Notes under the pieces: generated by a model
Seen by the model: the letters and a program-made list of their open reading frames with translations, nothing else
Told to the model about the DNA's origin: nothing
Databases searched by the model: none
Assembly (NCBI RefSeq): GCF_963676735.1
Contig: NZ_OY781464.1
Location: 4,125,001-4,189,000, forward strand
DNA from: an uncultured Draconibacterium sp.
GTDB taxonomy: Bacteria > Bacteroidota > Bacteroidia > Bacteroidales > Prolixibacteraceae
Direction of reading: 5' to 3'
Length of the DNA: 64,000 bases
Translations under genes and position numbers: made by a program
In this document: positions 1 to 8,017 of the stretch, piece by piece
Layout: each line of letters starts with the position of its first letter
Numbering within the stretch: the first letter of the stretch is position 1

Positions 1-452
1 CCAAATTCTTTAGCTGTAATATTTTCAATATGAACCTTTAAAATACCAACATTTTTTACAGCAGGCGTTCCGAATTTAAACTCCCGGTCGCTGTACTGTT
101 TCATGATTAAATTAAGACAACGGTACTTTTCGTCAAAATCGTCAATAAATTCCACTTTCCCTTCAACAATAACCGATTTTGATTTTACCCGATAACTGCA
201 ACCAACGCTTACATCTTGCCAGGCCAAATCTTCGCCGAGAGTCCAGTTAATGCAAACCTGCTGATTCTTTTTTATACTCTCCCACATTCGCCCTTCCGTT
301 GCCGAATGTAGAATAACAACATTGCCATCGAGGGCAAAGTTCATTGGCAATATATAGGGCATATCGTTTACCGACATCGCCAGATAACAAGTTTTGCATG
401 AGCGAATTACTTCATCAATATCTTCACGGTTTTTTATAAAAAGTGTGCGCAT
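1..452 (-). CDS. PPOX-like FMN-binding protein (C-terminus beyond window)
   Basis: Translating the minus strand from the ATG at 450-452 gives an open frame that runs off the left edge, so only about 150 N-terminal residues are seen. It starts MRTLFIKNREDIDEVI and contains YILPMNFALDGNVVILHSA and a downstream EGKVEFIDD stretch. This is the pattern of the pyridoxamine 5'-phosphate oxidase-like split-barrel family related to NimA nitroimidazole-resistance proteins, which bind FMN or a similar flavin as dimers. No enzymatic substrate can be assigned from sequence. The gene lies 4 bp downstream of the dnaG stop codon on the same strand, so the two may be cotranscribed. Confidence 0.75.
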   Translation of the reverse strand, partial: MRTLFIKNREDIDEVIRSCKTCYLAMSVNDMPYILPMNFALDGNVVILHSATEGRMWESIKKNQQVCINWTLGEDLAWQDVSVGCSYRVKSKSVIVEGKVEFIDDFDEKYRCLNLIMKQYSDREFKFGTPAVKNVGILKVHIENITAKEF

Positions 453-456
453 ACTA

Positions 457-2412
457 TTAATTTATGGTTCGGCTTCCAAGGCTTTTGGCCAACTCTTTTT
501 CTGCCCGTTTAAGGTTCATATAGGTTGATTGTTCCTCAATTACTTTATCAAAATCGTTGGCGGCTGATGCCGCATCAATGGCTTTCTCAATATCTGCCAT
601 CATTAATTTTATCTTTCTGAGCTTGTATTCGTTTACGATGCGAGGAACAAGAATATCAAGAATATCCTCTTCTTTCTCGGTAAAAGCACCCGCTTTGGTC
701 CAGCGTTTGCTTTCGGTGTATTTCTCTGATAAGAGATCGGTTGCGAAGGTACTCATCGATGCATCGGCATGATAAACAAAGTGTCTCCACGGGTCGAATC
801 CTTCTTTATAAAGGTTTTCACGTACTTCATAAAATACTTTTCTGAAAAGCTCATTCTCCGAAACCAGTTCATCCACCTCCAGCTCATCTATCATAAACTC
901 ACCAACCGTAAGCACGCGCGTTTCTTTTGTCTCTTCATCTTCCTCTTCAAACAAATCGCTAGTGCAATATTTTAACAAGAATCGCAGATATTCGAGCTCT
1001 TCCACCAAAATCCGGACCGGCCTTGCAGTTTCAACCTGTGGTGCCGGCTGAGGTGACTGAGCTGCTCGCCGATCTTTCTCTCGAAGTTCCTTTTTCCTGA
1101 ATTCTTCAGTTTGCTTGTGCTTTTGTTTTCGAACCTCGGCATATAAAACTTCTTCATCAACCCCCAGCAAACCGCTGCATTCTTTAATATACACCGAACG
1201 GGTAATGCTATCAGGAATTACAGCTACTGAACGAATAACATCCGAAATCAGGCGTGCTTTGGCAATGGGGTCGTTTTCAGTACTTTTTAAGAGCAGCCGT
1301 GTTTTAAATTGTATAAAATCGGTTTCATTTTTCCCGATATACTCCTGAAGACCGGAAGCGCCCATTTTTTTTGCAAACGAGTCGGGGTCTTCCCCATCGG
1401 GCAACAACAATACTTTTACGTTCATCCCCTCTTCCAGCACCAGGTCAATCCCGCGCAAGGAAGCCTTTATCCCTGCTGCATCGCCATCGTAAATAATGGT
1501 AATGTTTGGTGTAAAACGACGCACCATCCTTATCTGGTCTGGTGTTAATGCTGTTCCCGACGAAGCGACCACATTCTCTATTCCCACCTGGTGCATCGAC
1601 ATTACATCGGTGTATCCTTCAACCAGGTAGCATTTATCCGATCGGGTAATTTCTCGTTTCGCCTGAAAAATTCCATACAACACCCGACTTTTGTGGTAAA
1701 TATCCGATTCGGGGGAGTTCAGGTATTTAGCCGTTTTTTTATCGTCTTTTAGAATTCGGCCACCGAATGCAATAACACGTCCGGCCAAATTATGTATGGG
1801 AAACATTACCCTGCCGGCAAAGCGGTCGCGCAACCAGTTGTCGCGTTTGATCGTCAATCCTGTTTTCTCAAGAAAATCAATCTTATAACCTTGTTTTTGA
1901 GCAGCTTCAGTAAAGGGTGTTTTCCCATCAGGTGCAAAACCAACCTCAAACTTTTTTAGAATGTCATCGCGAAAACTACGCTCACGAAAATACCCCAGGC
2001 CTATGGTTCTTCCTTCATTCTCCTCCCACAGGTAGCGGGTAAAATATTTTTGTGCAAACCCCGAAACAATCATTAAGCTTTCACGCTCGTCTTTTAATTG
2101 TTTCTGTTCTTCGGTTTCTTCCTCTTCAACAACATCAATACTGTACTTTTTTGCCAGCCATTTTAATGCTTCAGGATACGAAAGATTTTCGTGTTCCATA
2201 ATGAAGTTTACCGAGTTCCCTCCTTTTCCGCACCCAAAACATTTAAAAATGCCCTTGGCTGGCGATACCGTAAACGATGGTGTTTTTTCATTATGAAAAG
2301 GACATAAACCAAGCATATTCACCCCCCTCTTGCGAAGCGTAACAAAATCGGAAACTACATCGGTAATTTCCGCAGCATCAATTATCCTGTCTATGGTTGC
2401 CTGATCAATCAT
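457..2412 (-). CDS. dnaG: DNA primase DnaG
   Basis: Makes RNA primers for replication on single-stranded DNA at the fork. The 651-residue protein has the family's domain order: an N-terminal CHC2 zinc finger (C37, H40, C58, C61, in CPFH and CFGC), a catalytic core with a TOPRIM motif EGYTDV near residue 264, and a diverged C-terminal helicase-binding region rich in charged residues. The frame is open to an ATG at 2472, but MIDQATIDRIIDAA at 2412 matches the usual DnaG N-terminus, so I use that start. Length is normal for the family. The flavin-binding gene follows after 4 bp. Confidence 0.96.
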   Translation of the reverse strand: MIDQATIDRIIDAAEITDVVSDFVTLRKRGVNMLGLCPFHNEKTPSFTVSPAKGIFKCFGCGKGGNSVNFIMEHENLSYPEALKWLAKKYSIDVVEEEETEEQKQLKDERESLMIVSGFAQKYFTRYLWEENEGRTIGLGYFRERSFRDDILKKFEVGFAPDGKTPFTEAAQKQGYKIDFLEKTGLTIKRDNWLRDRFAGRVMFPIHNLAGRVIAFGGRILKDDKKTAKYLNSPESDIYHKSRVLYGIFQAKREITRSDKCYLVEGYTDVMSMHQVGIENVVASSGTALTPDQIRMVRRFTPNITIIYDGDAAGIKASLRGIDLVLEEGMNVKVLLLPDGEDPDSFAKKMGASGLQEYIGKNETDFIQFKTRLLLKSTENDPIAKARLISDVIRSVAVIPDSITRSVYIKECSGLLGVDEEVLYAEVRKQKHKQTEEFRKKELREKDRRAAQSPQPAPQVETARPVRILVEELEYLRFLLKYCTSDLFEEEDEETKETRVLTVGEFMIDELEVDELVSENELFRKVFYEVRENLYKEGFDPWRHFVYHADASMSTFATDLLSEKYTESKRWTKAGAFTEKEEDILDILVPRIVNEYKLRKIKLMMADIEKAIDAASAANDFDKVIEEQSTYMNLKRAEKELAKSLGSRTIN

Positions 2413-2612
2413 CAGTACAAAAATATTAGAATTACCATGATTTGAACACCATTTACAACGAATAATATCCACAATTACCGACTTGCCAAATTAAGATACA
2501 GATTATCAGCCCCAAGGGCTTTTTGTTTGGCAACTGCAGCATTAAGCACTTTTCAATTATTTTGAAGGAGACTATTATTAATTGTACATTTAATCGCTGT
2601 AAAATTGAATTT

Positions 2613-3299
2613 ATGAAAAAACTAGTGGTTCTTTCGGGTGCCGGCATGAGCCAGGAAAGCGGATTAAAAACTTTCAGAGACATGGGAGGGTTGTGGGAAA
2701 ACTACGATGTTACAGAGGTAGCCACTCCTGAAGCCTGGCACAAAGACCCATCGCTGGTGTTGCGTTTTTATAACGAACGCCGCAAACAACTTTTTGCTGC
2801 CGAGCCCAATGGAGGTCATTTCGGAATTGCCGAATTAGAAAAATGGTTTGACGTGCACGTTGTTACCCAAAATGTTGACAACCTGCACGAAAGAGCAGGC
2901 AGTACAAAGGTTTTACACTTACACGGCGAACTCATGAAAGCCCGAAGCACTGTTGATCCGTTTTTGGTTTACGAACTTGATCATTGGGCGCTGGACCCGG
3001 GAGATTTATGCGAAAAAGGGAGTCAGCTGCGTCCGCACATTGTTTGGTTTGGCGAGGGTGTGCCCGAAATACCCAGGGCCATTAAAGTTGTTCAGCAAGC
3101 CGATATATTGGTGGTAATTGGTACTTCGCTGGCGGTATACCCGGCTGCCAGCCTGGTAAATTATGTAAAACGAAATACTCCAGTTTTTGTTATCGACCCA
3201 AACCGGCCTGAAGTGTATAACGAAAATGTTTCGTATATCGAAAAAAAAGCTGAACTTGGGGTGAGGATTTTAAAAGAGAAACTGGAAAAACTGAAATAG
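2613..3299 (+). CDS. cobB: Sir2-type NAD-dependent deacylase (class III, zinc-less)
   Basis: NAD-dependent removal of acyl groups from protein lysines. The 228-residue protein carries GAGMSQESGLKTFRD (residues 9-23), QNVDN (86-90) and catalytic His104 in LHLHGE. Y53 and R56 (FYNERR) form the Tyr-x-x-Arg signature of class III sirtuins, which in SIRT5 and E. coli CobB recognises succinyl or malonyl lysine. The four zinc-binding cysteines normally found between the catalytic His and the second Rossmann half are absent; the only cysteine is in GDLCEKG. The start is the ATG at 2613; upstream in-frame ATG codons would add a tail not expected for the family. Its TAG is followed directly by the next ATG, implying cotranscription. 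Confidence 0.93.
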   Translation: MKKLVVLSGAGMSQESGLKTFRDMGGLWENYDVTEVATPEAWHKDPSLVLRFYNERRKQLFAAEPNGGHFGIAELEKWFDVHVVTQNVDNLHERAGSTKVLHLHGELMKARSTVDPFLVYELDHWALDPGDLCEKGSQLRPHIVWFGEGVPEIPRAIKVVQQADILVVIGTSLAVYPAASLVNYVKRNTPVFVIDPNRPEVYNENVSYIEKKAELGVRILKEKLEKLK

Positions 3300-3917
3300 A
3301 TGAAACGAATTTTACTTGTTTTTGGATTACTTTTTTTAGCAGGGTTTGCTTTTGCCCAGCGTTTTGATGCCGGACTGATTGCCGGTTTTAACGGCACCCA
3401 GGTTGAAGGTGACAATTTAAAAGGCTATCACAAAGTTGGAGTATTGGGTGGTATTTTTGTGCAAACCGATATTGCACCGGCAATAGTGGCTGGTATGGAA
3501 ATAAAATACTCGCAAAAAGGCTCGCGAAGAAAGTTTGACCCAAAGCAAGCAGATGAAGACCTTGTTGACAAATACATTATGCGCTTAGGGTACATCGATA
3601 TTCCACTTTTTATGGCCTTTAGAACCAACGACAGAAGTATGATTATTGGTGGAATTGCGCCCGGGATATTACTACATTCAAAAGAATTAAACAGCGATGG
3701 CGAGATTCCGGAACAGGACCGGCAGGAATTTAATACTTTTGACTTACAGCCTTTTGTTGGTTTTCAATTTGATTTTTTAGAGCATGCTTCGGTTGACTTG
3801 CGATTTGCCTTATCGGTAATTCCGTGCAGCGACAAAGCAGAAACCAATTATTATTTTCACAACGGACTGTTTAACAATGTTATATCGCTGGCCTTATATT
3901 ATCGTTTAGGGCGATAA
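3300..3917 (+). CDS. PorT-like outer-membrane beta-barrel protein
   Basis: A 205-residue protein with a signal peptide (MKRILLVFGLLFLAGFAFAQ) followed by alternating hydrophobic/polar segments such as FDAGLIAGFNGTQVEG and a C-terminus YYRLGR. This is the pattern of the small eight-stranded PorT/OmpW-like barrels common in Bacteroidota. It begins at the base after the sirtuin stop codon, so the two are very likely cotranscribed, although I see no functional link. No specific ligand or transport role can be inferred. Confidence 0.8.
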   Translation: MKRILLVFGLLFLAGFAFAQRFDAGLIAGFNGTQVEGDNLKGYHKVGVLGGIFVQTDIAPAIVAGMEIKYSQKGSRRKFDPKQADEDLVDKYIMRLGYIDIPLFMAFRTNDRSMIIGGIAPGILLHSKELNSDGEIPEQDRQEFNTFDLQPFVGFQFDFLEHASVDLRFALSVIPCSDKAETNYYFHNGLFNNVISLALYYRLGR

Positions 3918-3929
3918 AAAACCACTGCG

Positions 3930-4355
3930 CTAGCTGTTCACCATCCATTTCGAGAAATCATCAAGGTATTTCCAGAACGATCGCAACACCTCTTCGGGTA
4001 AATCCAATTTACTCAATACCTGTTTGTAGCAGTTCAACCATTCAATCCGTGCCTCGGCCGTTATTTTAAATGGCAAGTGCCTGCGGTTTAACTGGGGTTT
4101 CCCACGGTTCTGGTTAAAATAATCGGGGCCACCACATATCTGAATAAAAAAGTCAGCCGAATGTTCTTTGGCCTTTTCCAATGCAATGGGATTTTTAGGA
4201 AAAAGGTCTTTTATTGTGCTTTGCGCAAGCAAATCATAATGGTCGCTAACCATTTGGCGCATCCCTTCTTCTTTCAAAATAGCGAGCATTAACGGCGATG
4301 GCAGTGTTACTCCCGGCCTCACTCCTTTAAAATATTTACTGATTTCAAATTCCAT
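3930..4355 (-). CDS. Truncated (group II-like) hemoglobin
   Basis: A 141-residue protein with features of truncated globins: MEFEISKYFKG at the start, GMRQMVSDHYDLL helix, ICGGPDYFNQNRGKP in the E-F region, a proximal-His candidate in RRHLPF, and a Trp in EWLNCYKQV at the position expected for WG8. Such proteins bind O2 or NO at heme in the cytoplasm and are often linked to redox or nitrosative protection. The frame is open to an ATG at 4382, but the start at 4355 fits the family better. It converges with the upstream barrel gene. Confidence 0.8.
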   Translation of the reverse strand: MEFEISKYFKGVRPGVTLPSPLMLAILKEEGMRQMVSDHYDLLAQSTIKDLFPKNPIALEKAKEHSADFFIQICGGPDYFNQNRGKPQLNRRHLPFKITAEARIEWLNCYKQVLSKLDLPEEVLRSFWKYLDDFSKWMVNS

Positions 4356-4400
4356 CCTGCTTTTTTGTCCTGAAACAAACAAAAACAGAAGTTGTTGAGC

Positions 4401-5225
4401 TTACTTGCCAAAAACCCACCCAATGCGAATGCCTCCGGTAAGTGCTATCGGAAATTCATCGGGAGCTACAATAAACCCATAGGGTAAGCCATCATACTCG
4501 TCGGCGCCAATTCCGTAGCCCACACCAAAATAGGTATCCACAAGAAAAGCATCGTCAAAAACCCATTGTTTTCCAAATTTTAACATAATGGCAAAAGTTA
4601 CCTGACTTTCTTTTTCGCTATGTCGAGACGATTGATAATAACTGCTTGAATCGTAGTAATAGTCGTAGTAAGTGCTCATGTATTTCATATAACGCAAAGC
4701 AATTTCAGGAGCAATGTAGGCACCTTTTAAAATATGAGAATAGTGCATACGGTGCATGTAATAATCCGGGCTGCGCATAAATTTATAGGCAAATTTTCCG
4801 TACAACCCTCGTGGCTCAATATCCTGCACATCGTTACCTAAACCAACAATTCCAAGAGCCGTTTCCCACGAACGCCCCGGTTTTATACTACGTTCGTAAA
4901 CCAATTCTGTTGTTCCGAATAGTGGCGATAAAAAATTCACTTTTAAGGCATTAACTGATTGATTGGCATAAAATTCCGGATTATCAAAGGTATTGTTTTC
5001 AACAGTGACAACTTCGCCGGTTCCAAATTCAATGCGGTTTACCAGGGCATTATCAATACCAAAAATTAGTTTATCGTTATTGTCGTAATAATACTTCACC
5101 TGCAGGGCTCCAAGTTCTGTTACTTTACAATGAATGGTTTCACCTGTTTTTTTCACTATTTTATCCTGGGCAAATACGGCCAAAGTCAAACATAACAGAC
5201 AAAATAAGGCGCTTATACGTTTCAT
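4401..5225 (-). CDS. Exported protein of unknown function, probable outer-membrane barrel
   Basis: I do not recognise a named family. The 274-residue product has a clear signal peptide (MKRISALFCLLCLTLAVFAQ), then a short region, KTGETIHCKVTELG, of the type found in Bacteroidota proteins that describe a property and its GEV (here FGTGEVVTVEN), and then beta-rich aromatic segments ending in GIRIGWVFGK, compatible with a small outer-membrane barrel. A striking Tyr/Ser-rich stretch (YYDYYYDSSSYYQSS) lies near residues 185-200. It lies 18 bp downstream of nothing obvious on its strand except the ComF gene and is read in the same direction as the globin gene. Confidence 0.6.
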   Translation of the reverse strand: MKRISALFCLLCLTLAVFAQDKIVKKTGETIHCKVTELGALQVKYYYDNNDKLIFGIDNALVNRIEFGTGEVVTVENNTFDNPEFYANQSVNALKVNFLSPLFGTTELVYERSIKPGRSWETALGIVGLGNDVQDIEPRGLYGKFAYKFMRSPDYYMHRMHYSHILKGAYIAPEIALRYMKYMSTYYDYYYDSSSYYQSSRHSEKESQVTFAIMLKFGKQWVFDDAFLVDTYFGVGYGIGADEYDGLPYGFIVAPDEFPIALTGGIRIGWVFGK

Positions 5226-5344
5226 GGTTTTTGTTTTTATTGCATGTTGCAGTTAATCAAAATTAATGCCGCAATTTATTAAAAACATTAACCCAGCATA
5301 TCTTTTTTATGTAAAATTACTGTAATGAAATTGACTTTCAATTT

Positions 5345-6046
5345 TTATATATCAGCGAAAGCCAGGGTGGCAATACTCACATTGGTTCCAGGCTGTTTTA
5401 ACAAATGTACAGCACACGCCTCCAGTGTTGACCCGGTAGTAACCACATCGTCAATAAGCAAAACATGTTTTTCGTTTACCCTTTCCGGTTCTCGTAAGCC
5501 AAAAACCGATTCCACATTTTGCCACCTTTCGTAGCGGTTTCTCCGGGTTTGCGTTGCTGTATATTCTTTCCGATACAGATTTTTCGTATCAACAGGCTTT
5601 TGAAGTACCTCTGCCATTCCGCGGGCAATCCAATCACTTTGGTTGTAACCTCTTTGTTTTTCTTTACGCTGATGCAAGGGAACTGGCATTAGCATATCTA
5701 TTGTTGCAAAAGCTGGTGAATCAACAAGTTGATAAGCAAATTTTTTACCTGCCTCGTAACCGAGTTCCTTCAATCCCTTATATTTTACAAAATGAATGAG
5801 TTGCTGATATTTACTTCCCTTTTTATACGAAAAAAAAGCAGTGGCATTTAAAACAGTTGTGCGCCCCCAAAATAATTGCGCCACTTTATTTTCGGGCTCT
5901 AAATGAAAATTGGTTACCGGCAAATCGTGCCAGCACTCAAAACAAACATACCGTTCCTGCGATATTAATCGTTTGCCACAGGTAACGCACAGTTCAGGGA
6001 AAAACAGCCCTAAAAGTCCTGAAATACTTTGTTCAAGATAGTTCAT
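5345..6046 (-). CDS. comF: ComF-family phosphoribosyltransferase-like protein
   Basis: Competence/DNA-uptake associated protein of 233 residues. It has an N-terminal four-cysteine zinc-finger (C20, C23, C35, C38), and near residue 195 the PRPP-binding loop VLLIDDVVTTGST of type I phosphoribosyltransferases. It also has the conserved LMPVPLHQRKEKQRGYNQS stretch typical of ComFC. In naturally competent bacteria ComFC is a cytoplasmic factor needed for internalised DNA; whether this organism is competent cannot be told here. It is a stand-alone gene facing away from the cytochrome gene. Confidence 0.92.
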   Translation of the reverse strand: MNYLEQSISGLLGLFFPELCVTCGKRLISQERYVCFECWHDLPVTNFHLEPENKVAQLFWGRTTVLNATAFFSYKKGSKYQQLIHFVKYKGLKELGYEAGKKFAYQLVDSPAFATIDMLMPVPLHQRKEKQRGYNQSDWIARGMAEVLQKPVDTKNLYRKEYTATQTRRNRYERWQNVESVFGLREPERVNEKHVLLIDDVVTTGSTLEACAVHLLKQPGTNVSIATLAFADI

Positions 6047-6445
6047 ACCAGAAAGTTACAAAAATTATAAGCGATTGAACTTAAAATTAATTTAAAAGTG
6101 TATTCAACTGATTAACATATATTTAACTCATCCATAATTTTTAAGTAAACCCAAAGCTATTTGAATGTAATACCTTGCAGAAGAAAATATTTCCCTTATC
6201 TCTCTTGTATTCCTCTCAAGAAATCATCTCTAAGGTTGTCACATTCGGGACAACCTTTTTTACGGCTACAAGCAGGTAGTTATAGTGTCTCTTTTATCTT
6301 TAACACAGATAATACCATCTTCATCCGTAAATTTTGAAAGGTTCTAAATTCTTTCTAATAACATATAAAACACGAAGTTTTGGTCAGATAAATTATTAAA
6401 TTTGAAACCACTTGAAAAATCAACATACCTAAAAGACTACAAACT
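6047..6445. other. Intergenic region between divergent comF and cytochrome genes
   Basis: No protein gene is supported in these 399 bases. The stretch is AT-rich and must contain the promoters for comF (leftward) and the cytochrome-fusion gene (rightward). A hairpin with a following T run at 6232-6261 is listed separately. I see no convincing TTTG/TAnnTTTG pair at standard spacing for the rightward gene, although TAAATTTG occurs at about 6396-6403. Confidence 0.5.
6232..6261 (+). terminator. Orphan intrinsic terminator-like hairpin
   Basis: Arms AAGGTTGTC and GACAACCTT with an 8-nt loop are followed by a run of T residues on the plus strand. No plus-strand gene ends nearby (the last one ends at 3917), so this could end a small untranslated transcript starting in the comF upstream region or act as an attenuator in the leader of the cytochrome gene. 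Confidence 0.5.
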
Positions 6446-7975
6446 ATGCTAAAACGCTTTGGTAATTACCTGCGAAAAAAACTATTGCTGGTTTTAATTA
6501 TCGGCTTCTTTATTGGAATTGCAATAACAATTTATACGCATAAAGCCATCGAGGCTACATCAACTCCAGAATCGTGCGAAATGTGTCACATTCATCCGCA
6601 TGTTTTTGATTCGTGGAAACTTTCTGTTCATCACGAAAACAGGATTGGAATGCATGTGGGATGTGTTGACTGCCATCTTCCGCCCAAAGGACATGGTTAT
6701 TTAAAAGAAAAGATCAAAGCATCGGCCCGCGATGCTTACGGTTATTTTTTTAAAGATAGTACCGAGTTTAACTGGGAAGCCAAGTCGACACTTGAGCAGG
6801 CGCAACATTTCGTTTTTAAAGAATCGTGTATTCATTGCCACAGCAACTTGTTTCCGCTAACTTTAACTACCGAAGGGCAGGAAGCCCACCTTTACTATTC
6901 GCAAAACGAAGATGAATTGCGTTGTATTAACTGCCATTTAAACGTAGGCCATTACGATCCGAATGCAATTCATGCTAAAAATGTTGCCTTTGGAAATGCA
7001 GGAGACGAAACCAAAGAAAAATACACCACTGCCGCAGTGGTTTCAGCCCACAACGATTTTACCGAAACCATTCCGGGAACCACCATCGCTTTTAATATGA
7101 AAGCTATTCCGGGAGGCAGCTTCAAAATAGGTAGTCCTGAAACAGAACAAGAACGCAAGGCAGATGAAGGACCACAAAAAACAGTTAATATTAGCCCGTT
7201 TTTTATGGCCGAAATTGAAGTTAGCTGGGATGAATTTCTTGCATTTTACAGCGCTACGGCAGCCGAAGGCAGAACCACCGATACCGAAGGAAAACGAACA
7301 CAAAGGGATGTAGATGCCATTTCGGGGCCAACTCCTCCGTATGGGCAACCCGACCAAAATTGGGGATTAGGAAACCGTCCGGCAATAACTATGAGCTTTC
7401 ATGCAGCTGAAACCTATTGTAAATGGTTATCGCAAGTTACCGGAAAAACATACCGCCTGGCAACCGAGGCCGAGTGGGAATATGCAGCTCGTGGCAAAAC
7501 AACTACTCCTTTCTTTTTTGATGGAAAACCTAAAGATTTTAAAGAGAAAAATTTTATAGGAAAACTATTCGGACAGGACAGCGACATCATCAACAATTAT
7601 ATTGTTTACGAAAAAAACAGTGGCTTAAAAACAGCCGAACCGGTTAGGGTAGAGAGCAATCCTTTTGGGCTTAAAAATATGCTGGGCAACGTCGCTGAAT
7701 ACTGCTCTGACTGGTATGCCGAAGATGCTTACTCGAAACTGCCCGACGGCATCAGCAACCCTAAAGGTCCGGCCTCGGGGAAAGAGCATGTTGTTAGAGG
7801 CGGGCATTTTAAAAGCCCTGTTGGCGAAGTACGCAGTGCTGCGCGCGACTATTCCCGCACCAAAGAATGGATGAAAACCGATCCGCAAATGCCCAAAAGT
7901 ATCTGGTGGTTATCAGATTGCAATACCATAGGTTTTAGGGTAGTTTGTGAATTTAATGAGAAAACAGGAAAATAA
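6446..7975 (+). CDS. Tetraheme NapC/NrfH-type cytochrome c fused to a SUMF1-type domain
   Basis: A 509-residue membrane-anchored fusion. Residues 12-31 form one transmembrane helix, as in NapC/NirT/NrfH quinol dehydrogenases. Four CxxCH heme sites follow (C44-H48, C73-H77, C128-H132, C160-H164), the complement of an NrfH-type tetraheme module that passes electrons from menaquinol to periplasmic partners. From about residue 215 to the end lies a formylglycine-generating-enzyme/SUMF1-like domain (IPGGSFKIGSPETEQER, ATEAEWEYAARG, GNVAEYCSDWY, VVRGGHF, GFRVV). The cysteine pair used by true FGE is absent after RGGHF, so sulfatase activation is not expected; the domain may bind a substrate or partner. 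The Tat-exported oxidoreductase follows 42 bp downstream and may be a partner. Confidence 0.88.
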   Translation: MLKRFGNYLRKKLLLVLIIGFFIGIAITIYTHKAIEATSTPESCEMCHIHPHVFDSWKLSVHHENRIGMHVGCVDCHLPPKGHGYLKEKIKASARDAYGYFFKDSTEFNWEAKSTLEQAQHFVFKESCIHCHSNLFPLTLTTEGQEAHLYYSQNEDELRCINCHLNVGHYDPNAIHAKNVAFGNAGDETKEKYTTAAVVSAHNDFTETIPGTTIAFNMKAIPGGSFKIGSPETEQERKADEGPQKTVNISPFFMAEIEVSWDEFLAFYSATAAEGRTTDTEGKRTQRDVDAISGPTPPYGQPDQNWGLGNRPAITMSFHAAETYCKWLSQVTGKTYRLATEAEWEYAARGKTTTPFFFDGKPKDFKEKNFIGKLFGQDSDIINNYIVYEKNSGLKTAEPVRVESNPFGLKNMLGNVAEYCSDWYAEDAYSKLPDGISNPKGPASGKEHVVRGGHFKSPVGEVRSAARDYSRTKEWMKTDPQMPKSIWWLSDCNTIGFRVVCEFNEKTGK

Positions 7976-8017
7976 TTAATACACTTTTGAATCCTAAATT
8001 AACTAAAACATTAAAAC

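Noticed and set aside
6446..7975. The SUMF1-type domain as a true formylglycine-generating enzyme
   Set aside because: The active-site cysteine pair expected after the RGG motif is missing and no sulfatase gene is close by.
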